Assembly: GCF_013004065.1 (NCBI RefSeq)
Contig: NZ_CP053084.1
Span: 2,294,001 to 2,358,000, forward strand
DNA length: 64,000 bases
Direction: 5' to 3'
Origin: Limnobacter sp. SAORIC-580
Lineage (GTDB): Bacteria > Pseudomonadota > Gammaproteobacteria > Burkholderiales > Burkholderiaceae_B
Below the pieces are notes generated by a model, which made no database searches, was not told the DNA's origin, and saw only the letters and a list, made by a program, of their open reading frames with translations. Made by a program: the position numbers and the translations under genes. Each line of letters opens with the position of its first letter. Within the stretch, counting starts at the first letter, position 1. Shown piece by piece: positions 58,664 to 64,000 of this stretch.

Positions 58664-59527
58664 TTAAAGAAACTCCAGTACCAAACCTGCAAACAATGCT
58701 GCGCCCAACCAGTTGTTGTGTAGAAATGCCTTGAAGCACAGCGCACGGTCGCGATTGCGGATCAGCATGAAGTGGTACACAGCAATACCCACAGCGCACA
58801 CCCAACCTAACCAAAAAGCTGGGCCAAAGCCCAGTGAACTGGCCACCCACGCCCAAATCAAAAGGCTGGCTGCATAACACACCACAATGCCCGCTACATC
58901 ATATCGGCCCAGGGTAATTGCAGCGGTTTTAATATTGAGTTTCAAATCATCGGGCTTGTCGACCAAGGCGTATTCTGTGTCGTAAGCCACCGTCCAAAAT
59001 ACATTGGCTACAAAGACAAGCCAAGCGTGCAGGGGCACACTGCCCTGCACCGCGACAAATGCCATTGGAATCGAAAAACCAAAGGCAATGCCAAGGTAGG
59101 CTTGAGGCATGGGAAAAAAGCGTTTGGTAAACGGGTAGCTGCCCGCCAAAAAAGCGGCGGGAATGCTCATCAAAATGACAGACCAACCGAGAGGTAAAGT
59201 AATCAGCAAAGCCAAAACAGCCAAGCCAGCGGCCAGCGAGAGGGCCTCTTTTTCACCAATCCGGCCACTGGTCAAAGGCCTGTTGCGGGTTCGCTCCACA
59301 TGCAGATCAATATCGCGATCTGCATAATCGTTAATCGCACAACCCGCGGATCGCATTAACACCACGCCAGCGATAAATATCAGCAGCACATGCCAGGGTG
59401 GCGTGCCTTCGGCCGCCATCCACAAGCCCCACAACGTGGGCCACATCAACAGCAAAATCCCGATGGGCTTATCCAAACGCAGAAGCAAGTAATAGTCTCG
59501 CAGGCGCGCCTTACTCAGAACAACCAT
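58664..59527 (-). CDS. ubiA: 4-hydroxybenzoate octaprenyltransferase
   Basis: 287 aa membrane prenyltransferase with about eight to nine helices. First Asp-rich motif NDYADRDID and the second DKPDD. It attaches the polyprenyl tail to 4-hydroxybenzoate in ubiquinone synthesis. Located 3 bp after the oxyR stop, so the two are probably co-transcribed. Confidence 0.95.
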   Translation of the reverse strand: MVVLSKARLRDYYLLLRLDKPIGILLLMWPTLWGLWMAAEGTPPWHVLLIFIAGVVLMRSAGCAINDYADRDIDLHVERTRNRPLTSGRIGEKEALSLAAGLAVLALLITLPLGWSVILMSIPAAFLAGSYPFTKRFFPMPQAYLGIAFGFSIPMAFVAVQGSVPLHAWLVFVANVFWTVAYDTEYALVDKPDDLKLNIKTAAITLGRYDVAGIVVCYAASLLIWAWVASSLGFGPAFWLGWVCAVGIAVYHFMLIRNRDRALCFKAFLHNNWLGAALFAGLVLEFL

Positions 59528-59530
59528 CGA

Positions 59531-60475
59531 TTAACGCACCATTTGAGGTGCATCCAGAAACTCAACACCATTCAGGTCGCATTCCATGATTGCATCGCGC
59601 AAAGCCTCTAAGGCCTCACGCCGCCCAAAACTTTTTCGCCACACCAGCGCAACCGTGCGGCGCGTGTCGTCGTCGGCCAGCGGAATATAAGTCAACAAAC
59701 TTTCCTTGGGAACGGGGTTAGGCACAGAACTTGAGGGCAACACGGTAATCCCCACACCCGAGGCAACCATGTGGCGAATCGTCTCTAGTGAACTTCCCTC
59801 GAAAGTACGTTGAATGCCTTCTGACGATTGCGAGAATCGGGACAGTTCCGGGCACACACCCAACACCTGGTCCCTGAAACAGTGCCCAGTGCCGAGCAAC
59901 AGCATGTTCTCGGTGCGAAGGTCATCGGACTTGATCGCTTTTTCGTTGGCCCAACGGTGAGACTTCGGCAAAGCCACCATGAAGGGCTCATCATACAAAG
60001 GCTGAATCACAAAACCCGATTCATTGATCGGCAAGGCCAACACCGCCACATCGATTTCGCCCTGTTTCAACAACTCAAGCAGGCGCACCGTGAAATTTTC
60101 TTGCAACACCAGCGGCATGGAAGGCACACGCTGAATCATGCTGGAAACCAGGCCTGGCAACAAATAGGGGCCAATCGTGTAAATGACACCGACCCGAAGC
60201 GGGCCTGCCAACGGGTCCATCCCCTGCTGTGCAATGCTCTTGATGGCAGAAGCCTCTTCAAGCACACGCTGCGCCTGAACCACAATGCGCTCACCCACTG
60301 GTGTCAACGACACCTCGTTGGAACCCCTTTCAAACAGGGACACACTCAGTTCTTCTTCCAGTTTTTTGATGGCCACAGACAAGGTGGGCTGGCTGACAAA
60401 ACAGGCGTCCGCGGCGCGGCCGAAATGCTTTTCGCGGGCCAAAGCGACTATGTACTTGAGTTCGGTGAGGGTCAT
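59531..60475 (-). CDS. oxyR: OxyR, LysR-type peroxide sensor
   Basis: 314 aa. N-terminal helix-turn-helix (KHFGRAADACFVSQPTLSVA) and a sensing domain whose GHCFRDQVLGVC places cysteines at residues 199 and 208, the redox pair of E. coli OxyR. It activates peroxide defence genes on disulfide formation. The ATG at 60475 follows an AT-rich upstream region. oxyR-ubiA is typical of this group. Confidence 0.96.
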   Translation of the reverse strand: MTLTELKYIVALAREKHFGRAADACFVSQPTLSVAIKKLEEELSVSLFERGSNEVSLTPVGERIVVQAQRVLEEASAIKSIAQQGMDPLAGPLRVGVIYTIGPYLLPGLVSSMIQRVPSMPLVLQENFTVRLLELLKQGEIDVAVLALPINESGFVIQPLYDEPFMVALPKSHRWANEKAIKSDDLRTENMLLLGTGHCFRDQVLGVCPELSRFSQSSEGIQRTFEGSSLETIRHMVASGVGITVLPSSSVPNPVPKESLLTYIPLADDDTRRTVALVWRKSFGRREALEALRDAIMECDLNGVEFLDAPQMVR

Positions 60476-60556
60476 TTAATTTTGCTATCAAAACTGCGAG
60501 TGTAATTATTATTGCAAACACGGCCCTATCAAGCAACAGATCTTTTGTTGTAAACC

Positions 60557-62542
60557 CTAAAGCCGCATGGGCAAAATCACCATTTGCTGGCCTGCATTGT
60601 GCAAACGGCGTTGAAGTTCCAACGCAGCCTGGTTGTGCAAAAAGCGGGTCAGAATATTTTCATTTTCAAATACGAGTTTGCTGGTGAAGAAAATTGCGTT
60701 GGGGTGATTATCGGCCACTACTTTCGCCAAGTTCGTCAACTCTTCAACCGCATCCGTTCCAAACGAAAGGTAGCTCTTGGCGCGCAAGCCATGGCTGCGG
60801 CAAAAATTAACAAAGTAATTCAAAGAAACTGACGCATCCACACGCATGGCCTCCAGCGCCTCTCGTCCTCCGTAAGCCTTGGAATCAACAGTGCGAGCAT
60901 TCATGAACACAAAATTCTGAAAGTGGTTGGGAAACATGCGCTGCACCCAAAGCAAAGCATGCAAGCCACCCCCGCGGCTATTGCCCACAATGAATACCGC
61001 CGTGTTGCCATCAGGAATCAACTCGGGTGGCGAATGTGCCGAGCCATATTGCGCCATGGCAAACACCTCATCTATCTTCGCGATTTTTTCCTTGGTGTCC
61101 CGGTAGTGGTTGCGCACCCACAAGCACACCAACACCACCACCGTGGTGATCAGCATGGTGATCCATCCACCCTGAAAAAACTGGGTAATGATGGTGCCCA
61201 ACAAAATGGATGCGGAAACAGCAAAGCCGAGCGAGGCCGACAAAATGCCTTTGATGAAACGTTTCTCATGGCGATTTTTAAGCCAGTAAACGCACAGCCC
61301 CAACATGGACAGGCTGAATACAATAAACACATTGATGGAAAACAGCACCACCAACAAGTCCACATTCGCATCGCTCAGGTAAATAGCCACCAAGGCCAAA
61401 CCACCCATCAGCATGATGCCGTTCTTGGTCACAAAACGGTTGGACAAATAACGAAACTGGTGGGGCAACCAGGAATCAATCGCCATGGTCGACAACACCC
61501 GCGGCCCCACCGCAAATGCCACATGGGCAGCCAGCAACAGCACTGCCGTTTCAAGGCCCAGCATCACCAGCAAACCCAAAATAACGTACGGCCAGTCCCA
61601 GCCAAGGTCGGTGAATACCCTTTCAAACAGCACGCCATTCAAAGCCATGGTGGGTTCAAGGTTCACGTCCCACAGTGAATACAAGGCTGCAAGACTTGCG
61701 GCAGCAAAGGCCAGGGCACAGGCGACATAGGCCAGCATTTTTCTGCGGTTCTCGCTGCTTTGCCGGTAGCGGCTTAACTGCACCGTATCGGAGGCGGCCT
61801 CAATACCGGTGTATGTGCCACCACCCAGAAAAAATCCGCGTGCAAAAATTGCCAACACCGGCAACCATCCCAAGGTACTTAAATCGGACTCGGTGGTTTC
61901 AATGCTGCGTTTTACAACCCCGCCAATGTCCTGAAAGTGATCCGAGAAACCCACCAGAATAAAAACCAGATGAGTTAACAGAAAAGCCACAAACAGGTAC
62001 TTGAAAGGTTTCAGGTTCAAGTGCCGCCCCTGAATGTGGAAATTCATCAAGGCAAGCATCAAGGCCATTGAAACCCACACGCGGTACTCGTAAAAATACG
62101 GCGGCAAAAAGCTGAACATCAAGTGGGTTGATGCGCTGATGCCCAAGGCCACCATCAACACATAGTCCACCAAGAGTGCTGCACCCGCAATCAAACCCAC
62201 TTTTGGGCCAAGCAAATTGGTGGCCATGGCATAGCCGCCACCGCCTTTCGGGAAAAGCTCGGTGACACGGAAATAGGTGAGAGAAACGAGGAGAATGGAC
62301 AGGGCTGTCAACAAGCCCAAAAACAACAGCAAATGGCGCGATTCGCCCAGTGCCTTGAATGACTCTTCAGGGCCGAAAGCCACTGACGCCAGACCACAGG
62401 CCCCTACTGCAACCCACGCGTATTTCTCGGAGAAAATATCATCGCGTTCATCCGCGGCAAGGGACGTTGACGTCGAGCGTGGCACAGCAGATTGTTGACC
62501 AAGCGTGGCGTTGGCCTTGCCTGACTTCGGGGGTTGACTCAT
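60557..62542 (-). CDS. APC-superfamily transporter, KimA/YdaO-like, with soluble C-terminal domain
   Basis: 661 aa. After a Ser/Thr-rich tail (1-30) come about 12 membrane segments (40-490) and a ~160-residue soluble domain. FPKGGGGYAMATNLLGPKVG and IAGAALLVDYVLMVALGISAST closely resemble the KimA potassium transporter of Firmicutes. The C-terminal domain starts near residue 500 with NTAVFIVGNSRGGGLHALLW, a universal-stress-like fold. In Firmicutes KimA is inhibited by c-di-AMP; whether this holds here is unknown. An amino acid permease is the alternative. ATG 62542 has no clear ribosome site, so the start is uncertain. Confidence 0.8.
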   Translation of the reverse strand: MSQPPKSGKANATLGQQSAVPRSTSTSLAADERDDIFSEKYAWVAVGACGLASVAFGPEESFKALGESRHLLLFLGLLTALSILLVSLTYFRVTELFPKGGGGYAMATNLLGPKVGLIAGAALLVDYVLMVALGISASTHLMFSFLPPYFYEYRVWVSMALMLALMNFHIQGRHLNLKPFKYLFVAFLLTHLVFILVGFSDHFQDIGGVVKRSIETTESDLSTLGWLPVLAIFARGFFLGGGTYTGIEAASDTVQLSRYRQSSENRRKMLAYVACALAFAAASLAALYSLWDVNLEPTMALNGVLFERVFTDLGWDWPYVILGLLVMLGLETAVLLLAAHVAFAVGPRVLSTMAIDSWLPHQFRYLSNRFVTKNGIMLMGGLALVAIYLSDANVDLLVVLFSINVFIVFSLSMLGLCVYWLKNRHEKRFIKGILSASLGFAVSASILLGTIITQFFQGGWITMLITTVVVLVCLWVRNHYRDTKEKIAKIDEVFAMAQYGSAHSPPELIPDGNTAVFIVGNSRGGGLHALLWVQRMFPNHFQNFVFMNARTVDSKAYGGREALEAMRVDASVSLNYFVNFCRSHGLRAKSYLSFGTDAVEELTNLAKVVADNHPNAIFFTSKLVFENENILTRFLHNQAALELQRRLHNAGQQMVILPMRL

Positions 62543-62675
62543 GCGTACATTGCAGCGCAACAAACAAGTCGAGTATGGTATACCGTCCCCATGAGCAACA
62601 CAATGCACCTCTCGGCGTTATCATGGCAACTGAGCGAATTTAGATCCATTTACCCAAACATTAACTGCACTCAAA

Positions 62676-63059
62676 ATGACACAAGCTACAGTTGTTTCCA
62701 CCTCCAAAGCCCCCGCCGCAATCGGCCCGTACAGCCAAGCCATCAAGCTCGGTAACCTCGTATTCACCTCGGGCCAAATTGGCCTGAACCCCGCCACCGG
62801 CGACTTGGTCGGCCCCGGCACCGAAGAGCAGGCACGCCAGGCATTCAGCAACTTGAAAGCAGTGGCCGAAGAGGCAGGCGGCAGCCTGGCCAACGTGGTG
62901 AAATTCACCTTGTTTCTGACCGACCTCAGTGAATTCGCCCAAGTCAACGCCATCATGCAAGAGTACGTATCTGCCCCATTCCCCGCCCGGTCTACGGTGG
63001 GGGTGGCCAGCCTGCCCAAGGGTGCACGTTTTGAAGTTGAAGCCATTTTGGCCCTGTAA
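62676..63059 (+). CDS. ridA: RidA family enamine/imine deaminase
   Basis: 127 aa. The classic start KAPAAIGPYSQAIKLGNLVFTSGQI (read in two parts) and C-terminal RSTVGVASLPKGARFEVEAI, with the catalytic Arg in PARSTV. It clears reactive 2-aminoacrylate-type intermediates from PLP enzymes. Divergent from the transporter gene; followed by recG in the same frame after 21 bp. Confidence 0.96.
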   Translation: MTQATVVSTSKAPAAIGPYSQAIKLGNLVFTSGQIGLNPATGDLVGPGTEEQARQAFSNLKAVAEEAGGSLANVVKFTLFLTDLSEFAQVNAIMQEYVSAPFPARSTVGVASLPKGARFEVEAILAL

Positions 63060-63080
63060 CAGCCTACTCAAGTCAAACAC

Positions 63081-64000
63081 TTGACCGCAGCAGCCCCCCA
63101 ACAACCAACCTGCTTCGAGGAGCTGCTGCCGCTGCCCGTGTCTGTTGCAGACGCGGTGGGCAGCCTGCTGACAGCCCCGCACTGGATGGGACTGGCCTTG
63201 CACCTGCCACTTCGTTTTGAAGACAAGGCCTCGATCACGGCCATGGACTCACTTCGGCTTGGGCAAAAGGTGAACTTGCTGGCCACTGTGGTTGGCACTG
63301 AAGTGCAATACCACCCACGCAAACAACTGCGGGTTTGGGTTGAAGACGGCGACACCAGCTTGCTATTGCGTTGGCTTCATTTCTACCCCGGGCTGCAGCA
63401 AAAACTCAGCGAAGGCACCCGAATTCAAATCAGCGGTCAAATCCGGCAAGGCTACGGCACATTCGAGATGGTGCACCCCACCGTGAAAATTGCCCCGCCC
63501 GGATCCCTTGACCAAACACTCAATCCAAAAATCCAGCCAACAAGCGCCAACGCTGTTTTGGAACCGGTTTACCCCAGTACCGGGCAATTGAAACAAAGCG
63601 ACTGGCACCGCTGGATGAAAAAGCTGCCGGCAGCTTGTTTCATCGATACCTTGCCCACCAAGCTGTGCAAAAAATACAAGTTGCTATCTTGGTCAACTGC
63701 CCTGCAAACCTTGCATGGCCAGGCCAAACCCGAAGAACTCTATGACCTGAATTTGCGCACCCATCCTGCCTGGACACGTGTGAAGGTAGATGAACTTCTG
63801 GCCCAACAACTGTTGCTTCGTGAATACCGCCAACAGCGCACCCAGGAAAAAGCAAGTCCGCTGAAAGCCTTGAAAACCTCAAAAACCAGCTTGGTCCGGC
63901 AGTTCATGGCCCAACTGCCTTTCAAACTGACAGGCGCTCAGGAACGAGCCTGCCAGGAAATTTTCGAAGACCTCGCCAACCCCTATCCCATGCAACGTTT
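63081..64000 (+). CDS. recG: ATP-dependent DNA helicase RecG (5' part, cut by window end)
   Basis: The first 306 residues are visible and run off the window. LPLRFEDKASITAMDSLRLG begins the wedge/OB domain, followed by the typical RecG stretch FYPGLQQKLSEGTRIQISGQ. The end, LPFKLTGAQERACQEIF, is the start of the helicase core just before motif I. The only plausible start is TTG 63081; upstream in frame is the ridA stop, and later candidates would remove the wedge. RecG remodels stalled forks. In many relatives recG leads directly into oxyR-ubiA; here it is on the other strand. Confidence 0.9.
   Translation, partial: MTAAAPQQPTCFEELLPLPVSVADAVGSLLTAPHWMGLALHLPLRFEDKASITAMDSLRLGQKVNLLATVVGTEVQYHPRKQLRVWVEDGDTSLLLRWLHFYPGLQQKLSEGTRIQISGQIRQGYGTFEMVHPTVKIAPPGSLDQTLNPKIQPTSANAVLEPVYPSTGQLKQSDWHRWMKKLPAACFIDTLPTKLCKKYKLLSWSTALQTLHGQAKPEELYDLNLRTHPAWTRVKVDELLAQQLLLREYRQQRTQEKASPLKALKTSKTSLVRQFMAQLPFKLTGAQERACQEIFEDLANPYPMQR

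Overview
The window looks like a housekeeping chromosomal segment of a betaproteobacterium (Burkholderiales), of moderate GC. Its gene neighbourhoods fit that group: fkpB-ispH, purN next to an RsmB/NOP methyltransferase, exbB-exbD-lpxK-ycaR-kdsB, xseB-ispA-dxs-folE2, oxyR-ubiA, a DUF3579 gene and a BPSS1780-type membrane protein. A Limnobacter-like organism is my best guess, but it is an inference from gene order and composition, not a search result. I see no tRNA or rRNA gene, insertion sequence, CRISPR array or prophage.

Layout. 0-6 kb: the end of a CorC/HlyC-type protein, an accessory-looking pair (Nudix protein with a large unknown C-terminal part, plus a dual-specificity phosphatase), ispH-fkpB, glyoxalase I, radC, rpmB-rpmG. 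6-17 kb: fatty acid desaturase, RsmB-like methyltransferase with purN, then ribF-ileS-lspA-coaBC-dut and a membrane diguanylate cyclase. 17-24 kb: clpS-clpA, a cold-shock protein, icd, a DUF192 lipoprotein, sodB and xseA. 24-30 kb: exbBD-lpxK-ycaR-kdsB (envelope energisation and lipid A/Kdo synthesis), adk, murJ, rpsT. 30-35 kb: DUF3579 and xseB-ispA-dxs-folE2 (isoprenoid and folate precursors). 35-40 kb: Rieske oxygenase, GntR regulator and DMT exporter, then ZIP transporter and Tat-exported hydrolase. 40-48 kb: polA and a LOG-family gene head to head, thrB, BPSS1780 membrane protein, a 529-bp non-coding stretch, uvrD. 48-58 kb: leuS-lptE-holA-proA-hemJ, THUMP methyltransferase, glutathione peroxidase, pilT, yggS-proC. 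58-64 kb: oxyR-ubiA, a KimA-like APC transporter, ridA and the start of recG.

Most genes sit in tight operons with ATGA or GTGA overlaps (clpS/clpA, xseB/ispA/dxs, exbD/lpxK, lptE/holA), so translational coupling is common. Many long open frames have in-frame starts upstream of the real one. I moved starts to codons preceded by a Shine-Dalgarno sequence and matching family N-termini.

The least explained parts are: (1) the Nudix/phosphatase pair at 0.4-2.6 kb; (2) the intergenic stretch 45190-45718, which holds two large multi-helix fold-back structures and a 19-bp direct repeat reaching into the uvrD stop codon; (3) a four-copy 10-bp tandem repeat directly after rpsT; (4) a 300-bp AT-rich region before exbB with a 14-bp direct repeat and a consensus DnaA box; (5) the Rieske/GntR/DMT cluster with a strong inverted repeat before the regulator.
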